From: Bacillus renqingensis
GTDB taxonomy: Bacteria > Bacillota > Bacilli > Bacillales > Cytobacillaceae
Reading direction: 5' to 3'
Assembly: GCF_016464375.1 (NCBI RefSeq)
Contig: NZ_JADDIU010000009.1
Location: 62,001 to 126,000, forward strand
Length of the DNA: 64,000 nucleotides
The notes below the pieces were generated by a model, which saw only the letters and a program-made list of their open reading frames with translations, ran no database searches and was not told the DNA's origin. Position numbers and translations under genes: made by a program. How positions within the stretch are numbered: position 1 is the stretch's first letter; every line of letters begins with the position of its first letter. This document shows, in pieces, positions 28,065-36,239 of the stretch.

Positions 28065-28880
28065 CTATTGCTGGTCCTTTAAAAACTTGATATCCGGCTC
28101 TTTATTAAACCATTTCTTATATAGTTTGGCGTATGTACCATTATCAAAGATTTTATTAATGGCTTTATCCAATTCCGGTTTCAGCTTGCTTCCCTTAGAA
28201 AGCAGCAGACCGTAAAATTCTTTTTCAAATGCAGCATCGTCTTCGATTATAGTGAAATTGTCTTTTGGATTATTTTTTACATAGGTGTCAACTACTCCAT
28301 TATCCGCAACAACTGCATCAGCCCCGCCATTTTTCAGTTCTAAGATCGCTAGGTTATTATTTTCAAACTTTTTAATCTTGTTGCTGTTTTCACCCAATAT
28401 TTTTTCAACTGCATCCTGCCCTGTTGTCCCATTTTGAACTGCCACCACTTTGCCTTTCAAATCTTGAGCCCCTTTAATCGGACTGCCTTTCGGAACCAGG
28501 ATTTCATTTTTTGATAAGTAATACGGAACGGAAAAATCATAGCTTTGCTTTCGTTTGTCGTTGATCGTAATCGCTGAAACGGCGATGTCGGCGGTTTTTC
28601 CTTCAATTTCAACAAAGATAGGGTCCCAGCCGATGTGTTCAACTTTCACGTTATAGCCTGCTTCCTTTACCACGGCCTTAACGAAATCAATATCAAATCC
28701 AACCACTTTCCCTTTGTCTTGGTATTCAAATGGGGCGTAGGCCGCATCCGTTACCACCCTTAAGGTTTTCTTTTCACTCTCTTCCCCGTTCGTTTTACTT
28801 GTCTTACTTGTCCCACAGGCAGAAAGTAGCAAGACAAAAGCAGCTACTACCATGATCAAGATCAATTTTGCGTTTTTCAC
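28065..28880 (-). CDS. Polar amino-acid ABC importer, substrate-binding lipoprotein
   Basis: 271 residues from a GTG with AGAAGGAGG six bases upstream; the open frame reaches 35 codons further but without signal-peptide logic. The signal ends in the lipobox LLLSAC, so Cys22 is lipidated. The mature SBP_bac_3 domain has DAAYAPFEYQDKGKVVGFDI near the start and WDPIFVEIEGKTADIAVSAI. It captures a polar amino acid and delivers it to the permease encoded downstream. Confidence 0.9.
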   Translation of the reverse strand: MKNAKLILIMVVAAFVLLLSACGTSKTSKTNGEESEKKTLRVVTDAAYAPFEYQDKGKVVGFDIDFVKAVVKEAGYNVKVEHIGWDPIFVEIEGKTADIAVSAITINDKRKQSYDFSVPYYLSKNEILVPKGSPIKGAQDLKGKVVAVQNGTTGQDAVEKILGENSNKIKKFENNNLAILELKNGGADAVVADNGVVDTYVKNNPKDNFTIIEDDAAFEKEFYGLLLSKGSKLKPELDKAINKIFDNGTYAKLYKKWFNKEPDIKFLKDQQ

Positions 28881-29000
28881 TTTGGGCCTCCTTCTATTAC
28901 TTTTTAAATAAAACAATTTATTAAAATGTTGATAATATTTTGAATACAAAAAATTATACCCTTTTTTTAAAAAATATTCAATCATATTTTTCTTTACTAG

Positions 29001-29014
29001 ATTAACGTGTTAAT
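29001..29014. promoter_or_regulatory. Possible operator palindrome upstream of the amino-acid importer
   Basis: ATTAAC, two bases, GTTAAT form an inverted repeat 120 bases before the binding-protein start. The binding factor is unknown. Confidence 0.3.
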
Positions 29015-29187
29015 AGACTTATCCACTGGCATGTTTTAAACGAAATAGTTTAGTACCATCATATGCTGCTACTATTCAAATATGCCTTTTTACCTGTGCC
29101 AAAGGCCTTGAATTGTTATCGAATAGCACTTACCAAAATAATGAATTTGTAAGAATGTTAAAGGAACTCTATTGGTAATACATGCCC

Positions 29188-29626
29188 GAGAAAAGTAGGG
29201 AAATGCGCTCTTTGGAACGGCCAAAGGACGCGCCGGACTGAAAAAGATAGAGTAACGCGCTTTTTGGAGCGGCCAAAGGACGGGCGGGAACAAGAAAAAT
29301 AGAAAACCGCGCCCTTTGGAGCCGCCAAAGGACGGGCGGAACCGAAAAAAATAGAGTAACGCGCTCTTTGAAGGGCCCAAAGAACGCGCCGGAACAAGAA
29401 AAATAGAGTAACGCGCTCTTTGAAGGGCTTAAGGGACGCGCCGAACCGAGAAAAATAGAGTAACGCGCTCTTTAAAGCGGCCAAAGGACGCGCGGGAACA
29501 AGAAAAATAGAAAACCGCGCTCTTTGGAGCCGCCAAAGGACGCGCCGGACCGAAAAAAGTAGAGTAACGCGCTCTTTAAAGGGCTCAAAGGACGCGCGGG
29601 AACAAGAAAAATAGAAAACCGCGCTC
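29188..29626. repeat. Tandem array of eight hairpin-forming units with exact 52-base period
   Basis: The anchor GCGC(T/C)(C/T)(C/T)TT recurs at 29205, 29257, 29309, 29361, 29413, 29465, 29517, 29569, and a ninth partial copy starts at 29621. Every step is 52 bases although units differ by several substitutions. Each unit can fold: GCGC...TTTGG, five-base loop, CCAAA...GCGC, followed by an A-rich linker such as AACAAGAAAAATAGA. Some substitutions keep pairing (CTCTT with AAGGG, CTTTG with CAAAG). A period that is not a multiple of three argues against a coding repeat, although minus-strand frames happen to stay open. Confidence 0.8.
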
Positions 29627-29694
29627 ATTAATTACCACCGGATTTTTTCATGTGAGATTTCCTCTCCATAACAAGCATCATTTGTAAAAATCTC

Positions 29695-29711
29695 TGTAAA
29701 ATTATCTAACA
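29695..29711. promoter_or_regulatory. TnrA box upstream of the two small ORFs
   Basis: TGTAA, seven bases, TAACA matches the TnrA/GlnR consensus TGTNA-N7-TNACA at every fixed position. TATAAC (29752-29757) or TAATTT (29741-29746) could be the -10, placing the box about 50-60 bases before initiation as for TnrA-activated genes. Confidence 0.75.
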
Positions 29712-29776
29712 GAAATCATGACAAAGCCATAAATTTCAGCTAATTTTTACCTATAACCTGCGAAAGGAAGATAACA

Positions 29777-29914
29777 ATGTATCGGAAAAGCGAAATTAAA
29801 TTAGCTGAAACTATTCTCCAATTAGATAGACTGCGGGATGAATTGTACGAGGAACTTATGCTTGTGCTTGGTTCCAAGGCAAATGAGCTCCTCCGGGCAC
29901 TCCAAAATCACTAG
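29777..29914 (+). CDS. Small protein, 45 residues (YkzB-like position)
   Basis: AAAGGAAG lies six bases before the ATG. The product is MYRKSEIKLAETILQLDRL followed by a charged helix ending ELLRALQNH; the I..LDRLRDEL pattern recalls Spo0E-like small helical proteins but the SQELD signature is missing. It sits behind a TnrA box and in front of a second small ORF and tnrA. In B. subtilis the TnrA-controlled small genes ykzB and ykoL are beside tnrA, so this may be their equivalent. That is by position only. Confidence 0.6.
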   Translation: MYRKSEIKLAETILQLDRLRDELYEELMLVLGSKANELLRALQNH

Positions 29915-29929
29915 AGGGGGAAGGGCAGG

Positions 29930-30106
29930 ATGAGAAATAACTTACAAAGAGGGTTGGAACAGCTAAGGAACTTTTATATTCAACAATTACTAAAAACAGG
30001 CGATTATACTTTCCAGGAATTATCCACCTTTACAGTCAGCGAATTAGCTGCTGGTTATAAACAATCCATTTCCTCTGCCAAATACACGAAAAAAATTTCT
30101 TTATAG
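29930..30106 (+). CDS. Small protein, 58 residues (YkoL/FbpA-like)
   Basis: GGGGGAAGGGCAGG precedes the ATG, 15 bases after the previous stop. The sequence has the look of FbpA-type small basic proteins: RNFYIQQLLKTGDYTF then ELSTFTVSELAAGYKQ, matching the pattern LI..L...GiYk...LyeLtlsELe..Y. It is co-transcribed with the 45-residue ORF under the TnrA box. Likely role: small nitrogen-starvation-induced protein of unknown action, comparable to B. subtilis YkoL. Confidence 0.6.
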   Translation: MRNNLQRGLEQLRNFYIQQLLKTGDYTFQELSTFTVSELAAGYKQSISSAKYTKKISL

Positions 30107-30138
30107 TGAATTCATTATCTTTTCCTTTTTTAAAATTA

Positions 30139-30155
30139 TGTGAGAAAATATAACA
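30139..30155. promoter_or_regulatory. TnrA box upstream of tnrA
   Basis: TGTGA, seven bases, TAACA is a full consensus match, 32 bases before the tnrA start codon. A TAAAAT (30131-30136) could be the -10, in which case the box overlies the transcription start. It indicates autoregulation or GlnR control. Confidence 0.75.
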
Positions 30156-30186
30156 TAAAATGTAACATAAAGCGAGGTGGAGAAAA

Positions 30187-30522
30187 ATGACGAACGAGGC
30201 GTCTTATAAGGATAAAAAAGTGATTACAATTGGAATCGTCAGAGAGCTAACCGGTCTATCCGAACGGCAAATCCGTTATTATGAGGAACGAAAGCTTATT
30301 TTTCCCGAAAGAACACAAGGGGGAAGCCGGAAATATTCGTTTACAGATGTGGAATTGCTGGTGGAAATCGCCAACAAAATAGAAGATGGGGTGCAAACCC
30401 ACGAGATTAGAAAGGAAATGATTCGTTCGCAGAAGAAACTTAATCATGAAGAAGTAAAAAGAAAAATGATCCAAGGGCAGCTAAATGCCCAGTTCGGCTT
30501 CCGGAACGGGCCAGCTTCCTAA
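30187..30522 (+). CDS. tnrA: Global nitrogen regulator TnrA (MerR family)
   Basis: 111 residues. The N-terminal winged helix has [20 protein letters not shown] and [20 protein letters not shown], matching TnrA/GlnR. The C-terminal tail [15 protein letters not shown] is the TnrA segment that binds glutamine synthetase, separating it from GlnR. It activates nitrogen-starvation genes. Boxes lie before its own gene, before the two small ORFs and before amtB. AGCGAGGTGG precedes the ATG. Confidence 0.92.
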   Translation: MTNEASYKDKKVITIGIVRELTGLSERQIRYYEERKLIFPERTQGGSRKYSFTDVELLVEIANKIEDGVQTHEIRKEMIRSQKKLNHEEVKRKMIQGQLNAQFGFRNGPAS

Positions 30523-30541
30523 GGGGGCTAGGCTTTTTTTC
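30508..30541 (+). terminator. Terminator overlapping the end of tnrA
   Basis: GCCAGCTTCC pairs with GGGGGCTAGGC (one bulge, G-T pairs) and is followed by TTTTTTT. The left arm lies in the last codons of tnrA. Confidence 0.7.
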
Positions 30542-30590
30542 ATCAGATAATCATTTCATCATTCAAAAAGTATGTTAGATTTCCTTACAA

Positions 30591-30607
30591 TGTTATGGAA
30601 CATAACC
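30591..30607. promoter_or_regulatory. TnrA activation box of amtB
   Basis: TGTTA, seven bases, TAACC has one mismatch to consensus. Its centre is about 47 bases before the start expected from TATAGA (30634-30639), the spacing at which TnrA activates. Confidence 0.6.
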
Positions 30608-30639
30608 TCCTTTCATGCCACAATATAAATCAATATAGA

Positions 30640-30656
30640 TGTCATATAAAGTGACA
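30640..30656. promoter_or_regulatory. Second TnrA/GlnR box at the amtB transcription start
   Basis: TGTCATATAAAGTGACA matches TGTNA-N7-TNACA exactly. It directly follows the -10 region and lies over the predicted start point, a position that would suit repression and not activation. Confidence 0.65.
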
Positions 30657-30676
30657 TCTCAAAAGGAGGAGAATGG

Positions 30677-31936
30677 ATGGATACGGTATTTTTAATGAAC
30701 AGTATGTGGGTCATGCTAGGTGCGGTGCTTGTTATTTTAATGATTGGAGGATTTATCCTGTTAGAAACAGGATCAACCAGGATGAAAAATGCCGGTCATA
30801 TTGCCGGTAAAACGATTCTTACTTTTTCCATCGGGTCCATTTTATTTTGGGCTGTAGGTTTTGGCTTAATCTTCGGAAAAGGAAATTCACTGATAGGATT
30901 CTCTCATTTCTTTTATTCGGGATATGACATTGACAGCTTATCGCTGTCAGGCGCAGTCTTCTTTTTATTCCAACTAGCATTTGCGGGAATCTCTTTAACC
31001 ATTGCATTTGGGGGCTTTGCTGAAAGGGCCAAATTGAGCGCCTATCTTGTTTTTGCGGTATTATTTTCAATTATTGTTTATCCTCCAATTGCCCATTGGA
31101 TTTGGGGCGGCGGCTGGTTAGCTGAACATGGAAAACAAGACTTTGCCGGTTCAACCGTTGTTCATTTAACAGGAGCAATGGCTGCCTTAGCTGCAACCAT
31201 CATTTTAAAACCACGGATAGGTAAATACAATAAAGATGGTTCCGCTAATAATCTCGCTGGTCATAACCAGGTATTCACAGCCCTTAGTGTATTGCTATTA
31301 TGGGTCGGCTGGTTTGGTTTCAATGCTGGCAGTACGTTATCTGTCGATAAAGGATTCTTCGGTTTTGTTGCCGTTAATACCAACTTAGCCGCAGCTGCCG
31401 GGACTGTTGCAGCGATGATCATCTCTTGGATTGTATTAGGTAAAGCAGATGTGCCGATGATGTTAAATGGGGCATTGGCCGGTTTAGTAGCGATAACAGC
31501 TTCTTGTGCCTTTGTCGAAACCTGGGCTGCTGTCGTCATTGGATTTATTGCTGGAATCCTCGTATTTTATAGTATTCGATTTTTTGAAAAAATGAAAATT
31601 GACGACCCGATTGCGGCCCTTTCTGTTCATGGAGCCGCTGGAGTATGGGGGACATTATCCACCGGCTTCTTTGCAACAAAAGAATTAGCAACTGTCGGTC
31701 AGCCGGGCTTATTTTATGGCGGCGGTCTCCATCAACTGGGAGTCCAGGCACTCGGTGTGGTAGTGTGTGGAGCCTTTGCCTTTATCGTCTCCTTTATCCT
31801 GCTATCCATCATGAAGGCAGCCATGAACGGACTTCGCGTAACTGAGGAAGAAGAAATTATCGGCCTTGACATGAGCGAACATGGCAGCTATGGCTACCCT
31901 GAACTGGTAAAGTCAGAACAAAAACTACACGCTTAA
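30677..31936 (+). CDS. amtB: Ammonium transporter AmtB/NrgA
   Basis: 419 residues, 11 membrane helices. Amt features are visible: FGGFAERAKLSAYLVFAV near 110-127, the pore GGGWLAEHGKQDFAGSTVVH with the first pore histidine, and DDPIAALSVHGAAGVWG with the second. It conducts ammonium/ammonia and is induced by nitrogen limitation through TnrA. AAAGGAGGAGA precedes the ATG. The PII gene glnK, which normally follows amtB in Bacillus, is not here; a dispersed repeat follows the stop directly. Confidence 0.92.
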   Translation: MDTVFLMNSMWVMLGAVLVILMIGGFILLETGSTRMKNAGHIAGKTILTFSIGSILFWAVGFGLIFGKGNSLIGFSHFFYSGYDIDSLSLSGAVFFLFQLAFAGISLTIAFGGFAERAKLSAYLVFAVLFSIIVYPPIAHWIWGGGWLAEHGKQDFAGSTVVHLTGAMAALAATIILKPRIGKYNKDGSANNLAGHNQVFTALSVLLLWVGWFGFNAGSTLSVDKGFFGFVAVNTNLAAAAGTVAAMIISWIVLGKADVPMMLNGALAGLVAITASCAFVETWAAVVIGFIAGILVFYSIRFFEKMKIDDPIAALSVHGAAGVWGTLSTGFFATKELATVGQPGLFYGGGLHQLGVQALGVVVCGAFAFIVSFILLSIMKAAMNGLRVTEEEEIIGLDMSEHGSYGYPELVKSEQKLHA

Positions 31937-31937
31937 C

Positions 31938-32070
31938 AAGAAAAGCGCAAGCGCCCTGGTCAGCCCCGATAAGCATAAGACGCTCCTGAATAGAAGGCGC
32001 TCTTTGCCTTCAATTCAGGAGTGGCTGTAGACCATAGAGGGCTAGGCGCTGGGGCTGGACAATTCTTCAG
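31938..32070. repeat. Dispersed Bacillaceae repeat, copy 1 (after amtB)
   Basis: It starts GAAAAGCGCAAGCGCCCTGG and ends GCGCTGGGGCTGGACAATTC. An internal inverted repeat surrounds GACGCTCCTGAAT...ATTCAGGAGTGGC. The same ends recur after ilvD, so this is a repeat family. No coding capacity. Confidence 0.75.
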
Positions 32071-32097
32071 AGACGAAAGATATAAATTCTCTAAACA

Positions 32098-32122
32098 ACC
32101 TCCTGCCGTCCGTCGGCAGGAG
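32098..32122. terminator. Hairpin before the DUF294 gene
   Basis: CTCCTGCCG pairs with CGGCAGGAG around TCCGT, followed by AAACCTTTTCC. It may end read-through from amtB or fold in the 5' leader of the next operon. Confidence 0.5.
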
Positions 32123-32153
32123 AAACCTTTTCCATTAAAGAGGGGTGAAACAT

Positions 32154-33140
32154 TTGTCTCGCAGCAGCTACACAGAAATACAAAAATTCCGCTTCAATCA
32201 AATGGATGAGGCCGCCATCGATCCATTAAGCTTAAATCGGCTCCATGATGAAATCTTTCAACGGGTAATCACTCAGGCAATGGGACAAATAGCAAAAGAC
32301 TATGGCCCTCCCCCCTGCCCATTTTCGTTTTTCGTAACAGGAAGTGCCGGCCGAATGGAACAATCGATATGGAGCGACCAAGATCACGGGATTATTTTTC
32401 ACGACGATGGTCATGAGGAGCAATTCTACTTTTTGCAGCTGGGACGAGAAATTTCAACCGGTCTATGCCAAGTAGGTTATCCTTATTGTCATGGCGGTGT
32501 GATGTCTTCTAATCCCCTTTGGTGCAAATCCTCCTCACAATGGCAGAAGCAATTAAGCAAATGGATGAACGAGGCCGATTGGGAAGCCACCCGGTATTTA
32601 CTCATTTTTTTGGATGCAAGAAACCTTTTTGGTGAACAAACCTTTGTCCAGCAATTAAAAAAACACGTCTATCATACAGCCAATCAATCACTGCTAATGC
32701 CAAACCTACTTGCCAATACGATGTATTACAAAAAAGGAGTCAATGTGTTAGGAAAACTATTAACAGAAACACATGGACCATACGCAGGATCACTAAACAT
32801 AAAGGAGATTGGTCTTTTTCCGTATGTAAACGCCGTCCGGCTAATAGCGATTAAGGATCATATCGTCGAAGCATCCACCCTTTCACGTCTTGAAGCAATG
32901 TCCGAGACATCGTTTCCAACCATTGATAAAAAAGGGTATATCCAGCAGTTTCAAAAGCTATTAAACTACCGCCTTTTATTTGGCGACCAGACAAACTATA
33001 CCTCCAGTCATTATTTACCTATTAAACAATTAACAAAACAACAAACAAAAGAAGTGAAAGACATTATTAAAGATGGTGCCGCCCTGTATCACGCGGTAAG
33101 AAAATCTCTTGAAAAGGATGTTTCCAATGGGATTAAATGA
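32154..33140 (+). CDS. DUF294-type putative nucleotidyltransferase
   Basis: 328 residues. The N-terminal half carries the nucleotidyltransferase signature GSAGRMEQSIWSDQDHGIIF (GS...SDQD, metal-binding acidic pair). The C-terminal half is the DUF294 substrate-binding-like helical domain. CBS domains present in many relatives are absent. The TTG at 32154 has AGAGGGG eight bases upstream and is preferred to the GTG at 32145. It overlaps the downstream exonuclease gene; similar pairs occur in other bacteria and may act together in nucleic-acid or nucleotide processing. Function unproven. Confidence 0.75.
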   Translation: MSRSSYTEIQKFRFNQMDEAAIDPLSLNRLHDEIFQRVITQAMGQIAKDYGPPPCPFSFFVTGSAGRMEQSIWSDQDHGIIFHDDGHEEQFYFLQLGREISTGLCQVGYPYCHGGVMSSNPLWCKSSSQWQKQLSKWMNEADWEATRYLLIFLDARNLFGEQTFVQQLKKHVYHTANQSLLMPNLLANTMYYKKGVNVLGKLLTETHGPYAGSLNIKEIGLFPYVNAVRLIAIKDHIVEASTLSRLEAMSETSFPTIDKKGYIQQFQKLLNYRLLFGDQTNYTSSHYLPIKQLTKQQTKEVKDIIKDGAALYHAVRKSLEKDVSNGIK

Positions 33141-33861
33141 GTTTATCCAATTTTTCAAAAATTTCTCAGGAAAACTGCCTCCAAATCTTTATCTGGGGAT
33201 GCAATCTCCGTCAACCATGCAGCAAATGGCCTTCATCAAGAATCTGCAAAGGGAAGCACGACAAAAAAATGATCTGGATCTACCGCTAAATGAGTTAAAA
33301 GTGGTCGTGTTTGACCTGGAAACAACCGGCTTTCACCCCGAAAGAGGAGATCAAGTCATCTCCATCGGTGCGATTAAAATGACCGGTTGGAAAATAGAGG
33401 AGGCTGATACGTTCTATTCACTGGTTAAAACAGAACTCCCCTTATCGGCGGAAATTACCGCCTTAACCAATATTCACAGTGAACAATTACAACAAGCAGC
33501 CGATGCTTCGGAAGTAGTAATGAACTTTTTTCAATTTATGAATCATAACATTCTCGTCGCCCACCATTCGCACCATGAAAAATCATTTATGCAAAAATTG
33601 ACATGGGACTTGCTTCGGATCAGATTTGAACAGCGAATTATTGATACGTCCTTTTTAATCCGACTCTTCCACCCCTCCTTGACGACTTGGCCTTTGGAAG
33701 AAGTTTGTAAAGATTGTGGAATTGAGGTCAAAAATAGGCACCACGCCCTGGGTGATGCCATCACAACCGCACAAATTTGGAGCCACTATTTGCAAAAGGC
33801 ACATGTACAAGGGTACAAAACCTTAAGAGAGATATATGAATATCTTTCCAAATTACGATAA
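33127..33861 (+). CDS. DEDDh 3'-5' exonuclease, PolC/DnaQ-like
   Basis: 244 residues. ExoI is VVFDLETTGFHP (metal-binding D and E) and ExoIII is HHALGDAIT (H and D). The ExoII position reads LVAHHSHHEKSFM, where most family members have HN..FD, so the usual aspartate appears replaced by glutamate or displaced. The start ATG (AAAGGA seven bases upstream) lies inside the end of the DUF294 gene, giving translational coupling. It may be a nuclease for RNA or DNA ends; activity needs testing because of the ExoII change. Confidence 0.75.
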   Translation: MGLNEFIQFFKNFSGKLPPNLYLGMQSPSTMQQMAFIKNLQREARQKNDLDLPLNELKVVVFDLETTGFHPERGDQVISIGAIKMTGWKIEEADTFYSLVKTELPLSAEITALTNIHSEQLQQAADASEVVMNFFQFMNHNILVAHHSHHEKSFMQKLTWDLLRIRFEQRIIDTSFLIRLFHPSLTTWPLEEVCKDCGIEVKNRHHALGDAITTAQIWSHYLQKAHVQGYKTLREIYEYLSKLR

Positions 33862-33976
33862 AAAGGGAAAAATTCCAGGGTTTTAACGCGTGCTAATCCA
33901 TATGGCTCAGGTCCCCTCATTCCCCAGCTTTATCCAGTATTTGTGCTGCCTTTTTACCACTTTTCTCTCTAAAAAA

Positions 33977-33991
33977 AATTTTCATAATTTT
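33977..33991. promoter_or_regulatory. Weak CodY-like box upstream of ilvD
   Basis: AATTTTCATAATTTT has three mismatches to AATTTTCWGAAAATT. CodY control of branched-chain genes is usual in Bacillus, but this site is 85 bases upstream of the -35 and is weak. Confidence 0.3.
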
Positions 33992-34075
33992 TTTATGTTC
34001 CTTTGCAACCTTAATACAACAGGATTGTAACCGCTATCAGTATTTCCGACTAATTTGAATTGTCTGATTTTTGTA

Positions 34076-34104
34076 TTGACCGAGTTAGCATTTGGTTGTA
34101 TGAT
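34076..34104 (+). promoter_or_regulatory. ilvD promoter
   Basis: TTGACC (34076-34081) and TATGAT (34099-34104), 17-base spacer. The roughly 100-base leader contains GGTTTG...CAAACC pairing but no recognisable T-box. Confidence 0.6.
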
Positions 34105-34212
34105 TATCGGAAACAAAGACCTTATAAAATATTTCTTACATCAGACGGAGGGGGTTTGTTCCCCAGAAACAGCAAACCATACCGTAGTAGTTGAGTTAGG
34201 AGGCGCTTATTG

Positions 34213-35880
34213 ATGCGCAGCGATATGATTAAAAAAGGAGTTGACCGAGCTCCCCACCGCAGTCTTTTATACGCAACCGGGATTAAAACGAGTGATTTAG
34301 ATAAACCTTTTATCGGTGTTTGTAACTCGTTTATTGAAATCATTCCCGGACATAAACACCTTAATCATTTCGGTGAAATCGTGAAGGAAGCCATCCGGGA
34401 AGCTGGTGGAATCCCATTTGAATTTAATACAATTGGCGTTGATGATGGGATCGCTATGGGCCATATTGGGATGCGCTACTCACTTCCGAGCCGCGAAATT
34501 ATTGCCGACAGTGCCGAAACCGTGATTAATGCCCACTGGTTTGATGGTGTTTTTTACATTCCAAACTGTGACAAAATCACACCGGGGATGCTGATGGCGG
34601 CTGCAAGAACCAATGTGCCATCCGTATTTGTCTCAGGCGGCCCGATGGAAGCAGGGGTGAGTTCCTCAGGCAAACAGCTTTCTCTTACTTCCGTATTTGA
34701 AGGAGTCGGTGCCTACCATAAAGGCTCAATGACCCAGCAGGAGCTGCTTGAAATTGAGACAAGTGCCTGTCCTACATGTGGTTCATGTTCAGGAATGTTT
34801 ACGGCAAACTCGATGAACTGTTTAATGGAAGTATTAGGCATGACGGTTCCCGGTAACGGAACCATTGTCGCCACTTCCGAAGAAAGGCATGAACTAATCA
34901 AACAGGCGGCAAAACATTTAATCGAACTAGTAAAAAAAGATATTCGTCCACGTGACATTATGACAAGAGAAGCATTTGATAATGCCTTTGCCCTTGACAT
35001 GGCCATGGGCGGATCAACCAATACTGTTCTCCATACACTGGCAATCGCTCATGAAGCCGGAATTGACTATGACTTACGTGATATTAATAGAATCGCGGAA
35101 AAGGTCCCTTATTTAGCAAAAATTATGCCGGCATCGGATTACTCAATGGATGATGTCCATCGGGCCGGCGGTGTCAGCGCAATCCTTCATGAACTCTGTA
35201 AAGTGGAAGGTGCATTAAATAAAGACTGTATTACGATTACTGGAAAAACTTTAGCGGAAAATGTGAAGGATGCTACAATCCTGAATGAAGCGGTGATTCG
35301 TCCGAAAGACAATCCATACAGTCCTGTTGGCGGTTTGTCTATTCTATATGGAAATATTGCACCAGACGGCAGCGTCATCAAGGTTGGTGCCGTTGATCCA
35401 TCGATCAAGACGTTCCTTGGTGAAGCAATTGTATTTGATTCCCAAGATGAGGCACAAGAAAACATCCATAATGGTACCGTCAAGCCGGGCCATGTCGTGG
35501 TCATTCGTTATGAAGGGCCAAAGGGTGGGCCTGGGATGCCGGAAATGCTCGCCCCAACCTCAGCGATTGCCGGAAGGGGCTTGGATAAAGAAGTTGCCCT
35601 TATTACGGATGGCCGCTTTTCCGGTGCAAGCCGCGGGATCTCGATCGGCCACATCTCACCGGAAGCTGCGGAAGGTGGACCGATTGCCTTCGTGCAAAAT
35701 GGCGACAAAATTTTGATTGACCTAGAAGCTCGATCTATTGAACTGCTTGTCGATGAGGAAGAACTCGCCGAAAGACGCCGCAATTGGGTGAAGCCAGAGC
35801 CGAAAATCAAATCTGGTTATCTAGCAAAATATGCGAAGCTTGTTACATCCGCTAATACTGGCGGAGTTATGAAAATATAA
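34213..35880 (+). CDS. ilvD: Dihydroxy-acid dehydratase
   Basis: 555 residues, full length. It converts dihydroxy acids to the 2-keto acids of valine and isoleucine. Cluster cysteines appear in [12 protein letters not shown] (near 119) and [20 protein letters not shown] (near 185-204). The C-terminal [13 protein letters not shown] is typical. ATG at 34213 with AGGAGG upstream; a TTG lies one codon earlier. It stands as its own unit in front of the ilv-leu operon, from which it is separated by repeats and the T-box leader. Confidence 0.95.
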   Translation: MRSDMIKKGVDRAPHRSLLYATGIKTSDLDKPFIGVCNSFIEIIPGHKHLNHFGEIVKEAIREAGGIPFEFNTIGVDDGIAMGHIGMRYSLPSREIIADSAETVINAHWFDGVFYIPNCDKITPGMLMAAARTNVPSVFVSGGPMEAGVSSSGKQLSLTSVFEGVGAYHKGSMTQQELLEIETSACPTCGSCSGMFTANSMNCLMEVLGMTVPGNGTIVATSEERHELIKQAAKHLIELVKKDIRPRDIMTREAFDNAFALDMAMGGSTNTVLHTLAIAHEAGIDYDLRDINRIAEKVPYLAKIMPASDYSMDDVHRAGGVSAILHELCKVEGALNKDCITITGKTLAENVKDATILNEAVIRPKDNPYSPVGGLSILYGNIAPDGSVIKVGAVDPSIKTFLGEAIVFDSQDEAQENIHNGTVKPGHVVVIRYEGPKGGPGMPEMLAPTSAIAGRGLDKEVALITDGRFSGASRGISIGHISPEAAEGGPIAFVQNGDKILIDLEARSIELLVDEEELAERRRNWVKPEPKIKSGYLAKYAKLVTSANTGGVMKI

Positions 35881-36035
35881 GAAAAGCGCAGGCGCCCTGG
35901 TCAGCGGCGTATGGCCTGGAGCGCTCCAACTGAGATAAAGGAAACACGGTGAGCGCAAGCGAACCGATGTTGACTTATCGTAGGGCGGAGAGCGAAGGAC
36001 ACTAGCCGCTAGGGCGCTGGAGCTGGACAATTCTC
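35881..36035. repeat. Dispersed Bacillaceae repeat, copy 2 (after ilvD)
   Basis: It begins GAAAAGCGCAGGCGCCCTGG immediately after the ilvD stop and ends GCGCTGGAGCTGGACAATTC, the same ends as the copy after amtB. The middle differs, with GGAGCGCTCC and GCGGAGAGCGAAGG. Confidence 0.75.
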
Positions 36036-36067
36036 GAAGCCAAGTGAAATAAATTCTGGTACTATAA

Positions 36068-36130
36068 GAAAAGTGCAAGCGTCCGGTTAGCGAAGCACAC
36101 TCGGCTAGCCCGGTAGAGCTGGACATTTGT
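36068..36130. repeat. Dispersed Bacillaceae repeat, short copy 3
   Basis: GAAAAGTGCAAGCGTCCGGT through GGTAGAGCTGGACATTTGTC is a shortened, diverged form of the two other copies, lying 30 bases from copy 2. Confidence 0.6.
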
Positions 36131-36239
36131 CAAACTCAGAACTTATCTTTTGGTAAAACAGGGAAAAGTTAGTGCCCCTCCCCTTCTTTATAGAAGTTAA
36201 GGTACTATTACATTTGCCAAATAAATAATCGTAAATCGA

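Noticed and set aside
29158-29628. A 156-codon minus-strand frame over the 52-base repeats
   Set aside because: It has no ribosome binding site, and the 52-base period is not divisible by three, so the repeat is not under coding constraint. It is open by composition.
34105-34212. T-box or attenuator in the ilvD leader
   Set aside because: About 100 bases is too short for a T-box, and neither the T-box sequence nor a terminator with a T run is present.
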